This document shows positions 47,801 to 61,170 of a stretch of DNA of 64,000 nucleotides, piece after piece. Every line of letters begins with the position of its first letter. Within the stretch, counting starts at the first letter, position 1. The notes beneath the pieces were generated by a model. It was not told where the DNA came from. It was given only the letters and a program-made list of their open reading frames with translations, and searched no databases. Source of the DNA: Rachycentron canadum (taxonomy: Eukaryota; Chordata; Actinopteri; Carangiformes; Rachycentridae); assembly GCA_038496675.1 (NCBI GenBank), contig CM076658.1, positions 11,414,904-11,478,903 of the forward strand. Reading direction: 5' to 3'. The translations under genes and the position numbers were made by a program.

Positions 47801-50800
47801 TATTTCTCTCAGGAAATGAAGGGAACATGGCGATGGAATCAGGGCTGACATTTCTGCTCTTGTAGACTGTTCGAGAAGTGAGTGTTAACTTCTTCATCTG
47901 GAAGATCCACTGAAATGCAGTAATATAAATGTGCCGTACTTTCAGTCGTAGCCACAGTTGTGCGCTCTTATGGTTATTTTAATGATTTGAAAAATACCTT
48001 GAGTGATAGAATGTCATTATTTTGCAGGTTCTGTCTTACCATGCCACTTGCTCCAAGACTGAAGTTGACAAATTCAAGGTAACAGATATTCACAGTTGCC
48101 TTCATTACATTTGTCTCAGCAAACCCATTTGTTTCTCTCAACGGTTACAGTAGTCTGGGGGATTCAGTTTTTTAACTCTGAGCTCAACACAGATATTAAA
48201 GTCACAACTCAAAATGTTGCTTGTTCTTAAAGCCTTATCCTTTAGCAGCAGTAACATTACTGTGTAGCAAAACCTGATATATCTTAATCCTCTGTGCCAT
48301 AGACCTACATTGTTAAAAGCGTGTGAGCCACTAGGTGACGTGTTTCTTCATTTCCATTAATATGGGCATTGTAACTTATTTTAAGCAAACTCCACATACA
48401 TATAGTTATGCATGTACCTCTTAAAGGTAATATGTGGTGTTCCTGACCACACTGGCTTCACACTATTCTGTCTATCAACCCAACAAAGGTAGGGGTGAAC
48501 AAGAATGCCGCCAAACAAACATCAATGTCAACAATCTATGGTTTAAAATTTTTTACATTTCAGAGGTTTATGTAGAAGGAAATGCATACAACACATTTGA
48601 TAGACCTCAGTGATCATACAATACATTGAAGATTTTTTGTTTAAAAAAACGAAGAAAACTTCACATGCACCTTTACCCTGCACTGTTTAGGCATGTAAGA
48701 GTAAGGTTTGCCTCAAACTACAGTGTCCAGCTGTTGTAGGTTATTTGCAGTGCCATCACCTCGATTACCTTCAGTAGATTTAAGTTAGTAAGCTCCCAGT
48801 GTAGAGAAGTAGCGTACTGCTTTGGAAAAACACAACAGAAAAAATTTTTAGCTAAAACTAGGTTTAAGTTTAACAAAGGCCTTTATGACTCAACAGCTGA
48901 CCTGCATTCAACAGCTGTGAAAATGTAGTGGAAAAAGAAAGGGCTCTGTGATGACATGATAAAACAATGAAACTCAAATCAAAATATAGCATACACTTCA
49001 ACCGATGCTATTTTTTGTCAGTGGCCATTTTTAAGTGGCTAAAATATGCTGCTGCTGCCTGTAGCAGCACACTGCTCAGCTTCTGTGCAGTCTACTGGCT
49101 GTTTTCTCCAAACTAGGAGCACACTAACTCAAGTCTAATGTGGGTAATATGCTGACTATAGAGAAGGACCTCATGCAACCCCATGTTAAATAACACAAGC
49201 AATCACTTTAAACCAGAGATATACTTTCCCTGTAATAAAATGACAAATGTGGCTAAAAGGCTAATTGCAGCCTTGAATAACTGTGTTCGATGATACTTTT
49301 TCCACAAAGAGATGATGTGGAGTCATTTCTTACACCCCAGCGATCTGGAATAGTCCATAAAGTCTTCATACCTCAATGACAATATTTAACCGGCTTCCAA
49401 AAGGAACCATGTGAATATGAGGCCAGTGTCTACTGTAGTTTGTCTGTGTATATATACGGACTTGGTGTAGATTACAATTTGTGGTTGCCAGGTTTGCTCT
49501 GGTGGTACAGATAATTAACATAATATAATTGTATTGTTCTCCCACTTTCTCATAGCGTTTTTTAATATCTTTGCTTGATATTCAGTTCAGTTAAGACATA
49601 TTGGAGAAAATAACAGTGTTAAAGGTGCATTATGATTCTATTAAACTCCATTTCATAAAAGCATGAAGCAATGTCTTTGATGCCTGAAATGTAACTGTAA
49701 GGTAAAATTTCAAAAAACGTACACCCCAGCATATTTATGTTCTTCATGGGCACTTTAATTAAGATATATTTTTTTCTAATTAAATCACAATATCTCATTA
49801 ATTTTAATGGGGAAAGAAAAAAAATCTATGGCAAAAGAGAGGAGTTATTGGCAGCCTGTCTTCTAAACTCCATCCTCTAGTTCCTCCACAGAAGCGCAGT
49901 AGCATGGATGCATAAATATGGGCTGAGAATTCCCCAATGAAAATAAACTAATTGTGGTATTTGAAATGGATTACTCCAATCAATAGGCAATCATTCTCAA
50001 TGCATTATTTATAAAGATGAAAAAATGAAAATATCTACATTTTTAATTGGCATGACATTTCTGAAATATAGATATGACCTACTTTCCTGCACTTTCATGT
50101 GTGGGATTTTCCCCTGTGGCCATTACCGTGAAGTAGGAACCCTGCTTTCCAGTGTGCTTGTGTGATCTTTCAGCCCCCTCATCCAGCATCGTGCTCTGCT
50201 TCCTGCCTTTCCCCCCACTTTCTTTCGTAACTGCTCTACATATACAGCCATAGCAGCGGCAAACAAACCTGGCTGACATTTAGTAACCCAGGGCTGTGAA
50301 TTAAGGGAGAGGAGAATACCTGCTGACCTGACAGGCAAACATTTGTGGGGGGAAACACTGGGCTCTGGTGGCTGACAGGAGAGGGAGACAGACAGTGATA
50401 TGCTGAAAGAGAGCTTTCAGTCACTGGAAGGAGATGGAGTCACTGCATTAAATAGTTGGGCTCCAGAAGCTGACTAGAGCCCGAGCCCATATCTGCTCAT
50501 TGTGCTCATTAAACCACATGGAAGACAGAAGACTCAGATGCTTCAATATGAATATGGGTAATTGGAATCACACGTGTGTTTTTGTTTGTTTATTAATGAA
50601 AAAAAAAAAAAGTTGATAATCACTGCTGCACAACTATGTTTGTCAATGAGCTCTGAAAGTAAAAAACAGTGAAATTCACCCTCATTAATCTTAACCCTCT
50701 CCGAATGAGTCCTCAGAGTCTTAATTAGCATGTCTCCATATTTCCATGTATCATCTGAAAATGGCACCGCATCCTCTGACCCCTCCATCCTCTGCCTTGA

Positions 50801-52674
50801 ACTCATATTCTCCATTTCTCTTACTTCCTCGATGTTTTTTTCCAACCATGACCAAACAGGCTGCTAACATTCCCTTGGTTTGTGAGCTGGGCATCGATAA
50901 GCTGTCCTTTGATGATTTCTCTCTGGATGTTGATGCCATGATAACGGCTGCTTTGAGAATGTTTATGGAGTTGGGAATGGTGCAGAAATTCAAGATCGAT
51001 TATGAGGTAAGACAATTAACTTCCTTTGTCTATTTCCTTTCAATACTTGACTGACTTGACCAGAATGATGTTCCTTTGGTGTCCTCGTGACGACTGCTGA
51101 CCCATGTGCTCATCTCTCCCTCTCTTCTGTTTTCCCCTCCAGACACTGTGCAGATGGCTGCTGACTGTCAGAAAAAACTACAGAATGGTCCTCTACCACA
51201 ACTGGAGACATGCCTTCAACGTCTGTCAGTGCATGTTTGCCATGCTAACGGTAAAGATTATGCTAACTGTAGATCATTAGATCAAATTGAGTCACAGACA
51301 CTTACGTCAAGGAACTGACAATATGTAGGTTCATACACATTTACATTAGCTTTTTGATGGAGCTCTCGAAGAATTTGAACAACAACAAGGATTCTGCTTG
51401 GCTTAATGAATAAATCCTAGAGTTAAATCGCCAGTAACATAAGGAGGTCAGCAATGGTGACAAGCACATCTTCTCATGTCCTTTAGTGTGATTTACCAGT
51501 ACTTGTGCTTTGCTTGAGTGTTTTTCCTTTTGCTATTTCATGTTTCTACTCCACTATATTTACCCTATAGCTATAATTACTAGGTACTTTCCAGATTTTG
51601 ATTAAATCTTAAAAAACACATAAGCTTATAAAACTATAAAATGCAACGTATTTGCTCCCAACTCCTACAAAAGCTAGTGTCTACTCATGGCCTCTTGCAA
51701 TGTTTAACAAATGATTATCTCTCTAAAAGTCTCAGATTGTTTCATTTAAATAACAGGTAGCGACTCAGAGAGTTAAAACTATCTCATATTTTGCACATAG
51801 TTTATTAAAGTTGTTCCTCACATTATCTCAGGAGCCTTCAGATTTATTTTGTGATGCAATTACCTCCACAAAAGAGTTTATGTTTTCACCCACATCTGTG
51901 TGTTTGTCGGTTTGTCAGCAGGACAAAAAGTACTGACCTGATTTTCACCAAATCTGGTGGAGAGATAGGGGATAAACCAGGGAAGAACTCTTTACAGTTT
52001 TTGGGCAGATCTGGATGATTTATTATGATTTTTGCTCAATTCTGGTGTTTGACATTGGCCTTATAGTGGTAAAATCTTTTTTTTCATTTTTTTTCTAATA
52101 ATGCCAAATTAAGATTTTTTTACTTTATTTTTTGCAATTGAGAACTTTTCAACTTTTTATCTCCATCAAGGAACTCGTGTTTTCCCTGGTGTCTCTTTTT
52201 CTGTTGGTCTGTTTGTTTGCTGGTTTATCAGCAGAATTACAATGGGACAGGGGCCAGAGAGGAAGCCATTACATTTTGGGGCAGATCTGGTTTAAGGGGC
52301 AGTCTTTCCTAAACGGTGCAAGAGAGGGCATTTATCAACAGCCTTGGTGGAGGTGTACATTCTACTGAGCACTTTGATTTGAATAAATGAGCTCATGCTT
52401 GTTCTACCACTGGAGACTTTTTCAATGTGAGAAGTGTCAGGTTATGATGCACCACTTCAGTGCTTGTAGATGCCCTGTTATTGTCAAAATTATTCAGTTC
52501 ATGACTTTGCTGTGTTCAGATCAAATAGTTAAATGAGGAGTCATTACGTTAGTAGCTACGCAAACAGACTATTCTGTGCAGAGCCACACCAGAGATGTTT
52601 GCTAAAATAAAGACCCCAAGAGAGTTACTTCATGCAGTTCCAGCAGGCCTTTACTTTATCAGGTCCTTGGGGCA

Positions 52675-52705
<31 letters not shown>

Positions 52706-55700
52706 TACACATACACATGCACTATACAAAAAGCACAGTGTAGTTCATTTAATCAAGCGCAGCATTAGTGCATGGCGTCCCATCTGAATTGATTATTGGC
52801 AGAGGGAAATGAAATAATAGTGTGTAAGCTGTCCTGGGTCCCTCCGCTCTCCTGCCACGTGCTTTAATGAGAGGGCCATGCTATCTTTGCCGCTATCCCC
52901 ACTGTGACCTATAGTGACTCATTCAGGACATGGCCTACAGAACCCATTCATCCAAGCCATAAATCTCCCTGTGTGATTGCGTTATTTCAGTCCCACTGGC
53001 ATTACAGGGAGATACTGTTTTTAGGATGATCCTGCTGTTGGACTGTTTTCGATGAGAAAGAGATGCAGCTGTGGGGCAGCTATGGATAATGTGTTTTTTG
53101 TTTGTTTTCTCATTGTCCTCCTCTCCTCAAATCAGACGGCAGGTTTCCAGGAGACTCTGACAGAGGTGGAGATCTTAGCGCTTATTGTGGGCTGTGTTTG
53201 CCATGACTTGGACCACAGGGGCACCAACAATGCTTTTCAGGCCAAGTAAGTGTAACAGCCCAACATACCTGCTTAAGTTACCTCTTTTAAATTATCTGTA
53301 TAATGCTCTCCTAATAACTGCAGAATCTCTCAAACCTAGTAGTACATTTATTTACAACTACTGTATTAGATTAGAAATAACTCACCAAAGACCAATGCCT
53401 TCTGAATGAAAAGTAACAAAACTTTACTGTCTGCTTTCTGGATTATATGACTGACAAATGATGACTTTCAAAATATATTACAACATTCTCATTACTGAAA
53501 TGACCAAATTAAAGTTATTATATGTAACTTTTATGTTGTGTATGTTGTTGAGTTGTGTACTTACATTATCCTAATTATCAAACCTAGAGAAAACTGATTT
53601 TAACCATGGTAAAAATCAGTCTGGCCTTCCAGAAGCTTAAAATTGACTTTTATCGAGTTCTGGTCTGATTGAGATCCCCTAGAGGCCGAAGTTATGTACT
53701 CTGTGTTTCATTACCTGAAAAATAGCAGAAAAAATAGAATTTACTCATTTAACTGTTTATATCCTACCTTATTTATGACTTCTTAACCATCTTAATATCT
53801 CACTTAACAATTTCCCAATTTTCATTAATCTAAGTTACTTTTAGATTAATTGCTTTAAGGTTCTGCAGATGATTGTCACTACATCTAGATGTTGCACTAG
53901 ACCACCAGCATCTCAGACCAAAAGAACAAAAACACCTCAGGCCTCCATTCTGGACACAACTCCTCTGTTATCTGTTATGGAGCTCAGTGAAAATGTTCAC
54001 TAAACACACAACAAGAGGCTATAAAATGACTGTATTATACAACTATAAAATAAAGTTACCCTGTGGACAGGAGAACCAACAAAAAACAATTAAATTCACA
54101 ACCATCAGCCATATGCTCCACAACAATGCTGCCAGCAATTGCAACTTTACTGAACAAATCCAAAGGCAACTTTGCTAATGTTATCACGCTACTGGAGCCG
54201 ATCACTAATAAAAACAGACAACATTATGTAGCCATTAAGTTACTTGGAGTAGAAGAAAAGCCAGTTCTGAGTCAAGCTGGAGCTCTTCAGTAGGTTGTAG
54301 TCTTATCTAGTCGTGATAAAGTCAGGCCAGTCTTGGCTCTATGGTCTTGGAAAGATATTCAACCTTGGACTGAACCTCTGGGACTGCAGTTGCACAAATG
54401 ACACTGAGTCTGTAAAGACACTGACAACACACACCAATAGATCCAGCGAAAGCTTAAACTTTTCTTGATGTTTTCATAATCGATTTGCCAAACAATTTGA
54501 GCAGGTAATCCTGTCGCATTCACCTGAAGGCTGCATATGGCACTGTGTCAGACTGTGTGTGGGCAGTGCCTATGTATTTATAAACATGGAGGGGATACAA
54601 ATGTGGAGAGCAAACCCTTTTTCCTTTATATTGTTACATAGAAAATAGTTGTTCACTACTATGTTATTGTTTTAAATCTCATTTAAATAACCTTTAACTA
54701 AATTGTTTTTATCAAATTTTATTAGAACCTAACTTGTGTTAATCCCTTACTTAACAATAAGTGTTCCCCGCTCTCTTTCTTTCTCCTTGACATAAACATG
54801 CTCCCTCCTACACACTGTTTATAGTGTGTTTTCCCACCCGCAGCGGTCTGCAGTAGCAACCCAGATCAGCAAGAGTCAAGTGGCAAGTTGTATAAGGCTT
54901 ATATAAGGTTCTGCTTAACGAAGAGACCGTAAACACTGCTGACTCTGAGAACATTTAGATCAGCAGGTAAAATTGCTATTAAATTGCTTAAAGTTAGAGT
55001 TCTCTGTCTTTGCTAAGGTTATTGTAGTAAACTGACTCTACAACCAAGATGGAAACCAGATGGAGGACAGACCTAATCACAAGCAGAATTCAAAATTTGT
55101 TGAAAATTTGTAAAATTTTTGTATTTTCATTTGATGTTTTTGGTGATCCTAAGAACACTGCGGGATTAGATGATTCTTTTCAAGTGACTTGTTTGTTTGG
55201 CCCCCATGAGCACCAATTTAGCTCTTAAATGTTGGTGTTGCTGGTCTCATCACATCGGTGGTCCAAATTAGTTTTTGTTTGTTACATTGAAGTAAATGGT
55301 CTGAATTTAGATGACTGTTGACTCGGCTAGCTCAAAATTAGCTTAGGGTGACAAAAGACAAAGGAGGTAATAAAGCTCTAGTAGCCAATAAAGCAGATTT
55401 TCACAATGAACATGTCTTTTTTGTAACAGAGTTTGAGAGACTTTAGTTTATTATGTATGGAGATGTATTTCATCTTCATCTACTGGGGAAAATAAACATT
55501 CTTTGATTTGGTTCTGTACTCCAGCATATTAGACTTCAAAAAGACATTTCAATCACTATGAGGTTAAAGTACAGACTCATAATGTAACATATGGACCTTA
55601 TAAAATTATGTTGTTGTTTTTTTAACATATCCCCAGTTTAGGATGCAAGAAAATAATTTGACAAATAAAAGGAGAGAGCGAAATCTACATGTTTAGGATT

Positions 55701-56420
55701 CATGGTACAATAATTATTAATAATTACCTGTGTTTTTATGAAGAGGACAACAACGGTGCTACACCCAACACATGATGTGAACACACGGTAAAGCTAAAAG
55801 CCACACTTTTATTTAATAGTTATTATAATAGTCAAATTCAATCTGTTGGAATAGCTACAGTATAGAGCCAACACGATGAGAAACATATTGATGCCCTAAT
55901 GCCGACTGATGTCACTGTATTACTAAAACCAGAAACTAGATAAAAACTTAAACTAAACATCTGAAAAACTCAGACAAATCAGCACACTAGGGTAGGACAA
56001 CCACATATATTCATTTTAACTGTAGGTTTACATGGCAAATGAGAGCTAAAAAATAAAAGAAATTAAACTTAATAAAACCCCAAAAATAAAAACTGAACAG
56101 TGCTAAAATATTACAAAAACTAATGGGACATCGCAAACCTTGGTCCAGATGCCTCACCATCAGTACACAAGCCTCATTTCTTGTCAGTAGTTTTTTCTCC
56201 ACGTTGAGTGAAGATCATAGTCAATGTTGAACAGTTGTGTTTCAGCAGCAGTTTGTATGTTATAACTCTCCAGCTTCTTTTATTATTCAGCCATAAGTTG
56301 GCGACAGTGTGCAGAGTGAATTGGTGAGGGAACAACAGGCTTAACAGCAGACTTTGTTTCTCAGTATGTGCTGAATGCTGATTATGTTATCCCTCTTCTT
56401 TATCCGTGTGTGTGCGTGTG

Positions 56421-56486
<66 letters not shown>

Positions 56487-59400
56487 AGGACGGGCTCAGC
56501 CCTTGCTCTGCTTTATGGGACCTCTGCTACACTGGAGCACCACCACTTCAACCATGCTGTTATGATCCTGCAGAGCGAGGTGCACTATGTTCCAATATCT
56601 GCTGCAATGCAGTTACCATGAAGGTTCTGCTTATGCCAACCACAGCATGATATATTTGTGCAATACGTTTTAATATTATAATTCCAAACACTATTTACAA
56701 CCAAGTTCTTAACCCTTTAATCCCCTTCCACTTGAGGGGGTTATTTACTGAGCCATGTCTTGTTCATAAATTTGTTTTATGACAGAGCTTCATCTTTTTA
56801 TAACAACAGTCAGTTAAAAACAATAAAGGCAGCTTCAGTTCCTTCAGGTAACTCTGTAAGTCATGACATTGAGTCAGCATGCTCAGTACCAGGATCCTGT
56901 AAGTAGCCCACTTAAATGAAATGCAGTCATTTTTAATACTATTATTACTAACTTGTGTATGCTTTTCCTGCTATGACAAGCTGCTGTGAAAAACATCTGT
57001 AATTCTGCTCGTGGAACAAGACTAAAATAGTGTATTTTAAGGAATAGTTTGTATTTTGGGAAAATACACTTATTTGCTTTCTTGCCAAGAGTTAGATGAG
57101 TAGATCGGTACCACTCAAGACTGGAAACAGGGGGAACAGCTAACATTAGAAAGAATCCACCAACCATAAGATAGCTATAAACTAAGTAATTAGGATGTTT
57201 AATCTTCTTTATGTCATCCATACAACAACCAAAAGGTAAAAATTTACAATTTCTGGTTTTCCTGCAATCTGACAGAGACAGATTGGTGGTTTCATCTTAT
57301 GCTGCTGGTGGTTCACTAATCTTTAACTCTTAGCATGAGGGCAAATAAGCATATTTCAAAAAATGCTGAAATACAATGAAATGAATGAATTTGTGCCTTA
57401 ATTTTGTCTTTATAAAACCCTTGACTGTGTAAAACGAGCACAGTTACTTACTTGTCTGCGACTGCTGTCCAGAATCAAAGTTAGAAAGTCTTTAGTTCTA
57501 TAACTCTTTGTCTTTACTTTCTAATTATGAAAATTAATCAAAATGTTGAAGTCCACTTTAAAAAAATGAAGAGAGTTTGTGCCCACTGAGCCTGAAGGTA
57601 ACCATGTGTTGCCTTGATGTCTGCTGCATGTGAGCGAGTAAACAAATAGCTCATACCGCCCTCAAATCAATGTAATTACAGAGGCGATAGATTTGGTGGT
57701 AATTGGTTGAGAGAGACGTTTTACCAGGTGACTGGGTTTGCGTGAAGTTGTAATTAAAGACATTTTGAGGGAGCAGCTGAGACGAGGCTTAGTGGGGTAG
57801 GTTCCAGTGGCTTCATTATCATGGTGCTGACAACATAGTAAGCTGACAAATGTTTGCTCAGAATATCATAATGGTTTCTGTTGATACTGGGGTTGGACTA
57901 CTGCTGTCCTATTAGCATATAAATGAATAGTGTGGCTAATTCAAGTAGAAGAGAAAGCTCACGATTCAATCCGCTAGCCTGCATGAACCATTAATTAAAA
58001 TGTAAACTTTTAAACGTCACTCACTCCCTTTGTACCTTTCAGTTTCCTCTCGTCATTCTCACTTACTATTTTTCCTCGCCCCCCTCCTCCATCCTCTCCA
58101 GTAGTGACTGAATGAGAGAAGTCTTTTGTGTCTCTGCTGTTATGTAGTTTAATATTTCATGTGTGTGCACTGATGGAGAAAATCATGGGTGTGCTGGCAC
58201 AGTCGTTACACTTGAATTATCAGCATTTTAAAGGAAAATAGTGGTCACCCAGTTGTCAAGATCTTGTTTAATTGTTGCAGGTCATTATCATCCTCTCATT
58301 CTGGCCCCTTTCTCTTATCGCCTCTTCATCTTCCATTTCCTCCACAGACAGACTCTCCATCCTCTGGAGGAAGGTGTCTAAGTGGTGAATGAATGTATAA
58401 TACATGATGGGGAGAGGCCTGTTTTAATGATAGAGAGCCTCAAGTGAGAGATGCTGCTTACTTATTAAGAGCTGCTCACTTCCCTCCTCCCCAGCACCGA
58501 TCCATTTAGTTTTACTGTTGCTTTATTCTTCTTTTTACCATTAGGGTTTAATTGTCATGAAATCCTTTTAACACGTCACAGTAGGTAAAACAAAACAACC
58601 CTCTTGTTCACTCATCCACTATTTCCACATTCAGTAATTTACTCTTTAGCAAGAAGTAAACTTAGATTTTAGACACTTATGAGTCATTGTTATTTTACAT
58701 CATCACTGGCATCTATTTAATGTGACATATTGCACTGTGGGATTTATTGGCTCCAGAAAGTAGTGTACATGCATTAGACATAGTACACATGCTTTTTTGT
58801 CTCTATTGTGGGAATTTGGACTCTACACACTGTTATATTCACCCTCTGAAATAGTGGAGAGCAAATATAATGCACTATGTAGCGATTTTGGGCAGAGCCC
58901 TGGTGTTATGTATGCCAGCTCGTTGTCACACCGTTGTGGCTTACTGGGACACAAATAAAACAGTGCTGTTGTTAATGTTATCACTAACACTTGTGCTTTT
59001 CAGTCTAAATGTCTAAAAAGGCCTATAAACTAGAAGTAGAGCCGCTCCTCAGATCTTGATGATGGCTGTGATGGCTCATCTCATTTAGCCAACGGCAAAG
59101 TTGTCTTTGACCAAAACAGGAGTGAGTTGGCTTCAACAGCCCAATCTCTTGTTCCACCTCAGGAAAACCTCCACTGTGATACAGAGTGACCTCTGCAAAA
59201 AAAAAGGTGGGGTGGGGGTCCTGTCTTGATTTATTTGGCCAGAAAACTGATTGATAAGATCAATTCAATCTCATTCTCCATTTTCCTTTCATAAAATGAT
59301 TTACACATCCTGATAATCTCACTGATTTGCCATTATTTTCATTCCATAATTATATAAATTATATCAATTTCAATATTAAGAATCACTGATTGCAGAATTG

Positions 59401-61101
59401 ATATGTCTGGAAAGAGACTATACCTGACCATGTGCCGCATGAATACAAACATTAAACAAAGAAAATGGTCTTAATCTCTATGACACATCTGTTGGTGACA
59501 TGGTAATTTTGACATCCACGGGCATTGTGCAATTTAACTTTTAAAAATGCATACAAATATACCAATAACTACAGAAATTTTCTTTTCATAGAGTCAAGCT
59601 GTATTAAATAATTAAGCAATGATAAAAAAAACTGCACTCTCCGCGTGCAGTTAGAAAAATATATCTAAATATATTTAGAAGTTCTTCATGTTATGTCTGT
59701 ATTTGTCTCCACAGGGTCACAATATCTTCTCCAACCTCTCGTCCACAGAGTACAGCGACCTCATGCAGCTGTTGAAACAGTCCATTCTGGCCACAGACCT
59801 CACACTTTACTTTGAGTATGTTCTGCTCAACACTCTCTGCTTATTAAACTGTTAAATCTCCTGTTATTGAGAGTCCAGTGTAACTGTTAGTGCTACTCTG
59901 CCTCTTGACAAGGCTCAATGTAGGTTTGTAGGCTTCTTTTAGGTAATACCACCCCCTTGTGGATTTTATGAAATTTACACCTGCTCATACAGACCCTCTG
60001 TTTCCCCTTTAGGAACAGAAACACCTTCTTTGAGCTGGTCAGTAATGGCGAGTACAACTGGAACGTGAAGGCTCATAGAGACATGTGCAGGTAAAGTCCT
60101 GTGCACAGCAATAACAGATTTGTCTCCTTAAGAATCTTTTGTGCTAAATCTATTACAAACACCAGGTAATAAATAAATCTGTTTGTCTGATGTCTTCTCA
60201 GATCCATGATGATGACAGCGTGTGATCTTGGTGCTGTCACTAAACCTTGGGAGATATCACGTAAGGTGAGAAATGTAGGGAAAACTCTCTATATATACAT
60301 AAGAAAGAAGCTTGTATCTGTTCTACAAGCTAAGGTACCTAGAGCTGAAATGGTTAGTTCATTGACTGCAATGTGATTGCCAGAAAACTATTCTAATAAT
60401 CACCTAACCATTTCTGAAAATTATATATTAATCCATGTTAATATATAATCTGATATATTGGACTATTTGGACAAGACAAGTAATTTGGTATCACTACCTT
60501 GGGCTTGTAGATAAGTATTTTCCAAAATTTATAGACCAAACTGTCACCTGGGTTCATTGAGCACATAACTGACAAATTAAATGGCAATGAAAATAAGAGT
60601 TGGCTGCTGTCCCACAAGAATGCTTTCTGACTTTTCAGGTGGCAGAGTTGGTGACCAGCGAGTTCTTTGAGCAGGGAGACAGAGAGAGATCAGAGCTGAA
60701 GCTCACGCCCTCTGTGAGTTTAACACTTTTTGCAGCTTGCTTCACCTCCATGACCTCCACAACGCTGATGATGCTAAAGACACATTTTCTCTGCAGTTCC
60801 AAACATACTGACTGCGTATGAAACATGAGAGCTTATGTCTTGTATAGTGTGAGAAAAGTGTACTGTCAGCTTGACCGCCCCGCTGCCTCGCTGCTGTGCC
60901 AAGAGCAAAACTGTGGATCGTGTAACAATCATTCTTAAAGAAAAACAAAAAACAAAAAACCTCCTCCTTCACAGGATTCAAAGCAAACACTGACCTTTCT
61001 ATTCACTCAGATGTAAACACAGGAGGCTTTTTGGTGTAGTGGAGTCCTACTAGCTCTGACTTGCTGATAGCAGAGATGATGATAAATTGTCTTTATTTGA
61101 A

Positions 61102-61170
<69 letters not shown>

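Noticed and set aside
56368..56650. Frames of repeated Val-Cys before GLSPCSALWDL
   Set aside because: TG repeat translated in the wrong frame; the real exon 14 frame gives TGSALALLYGTSATLEHHHF.
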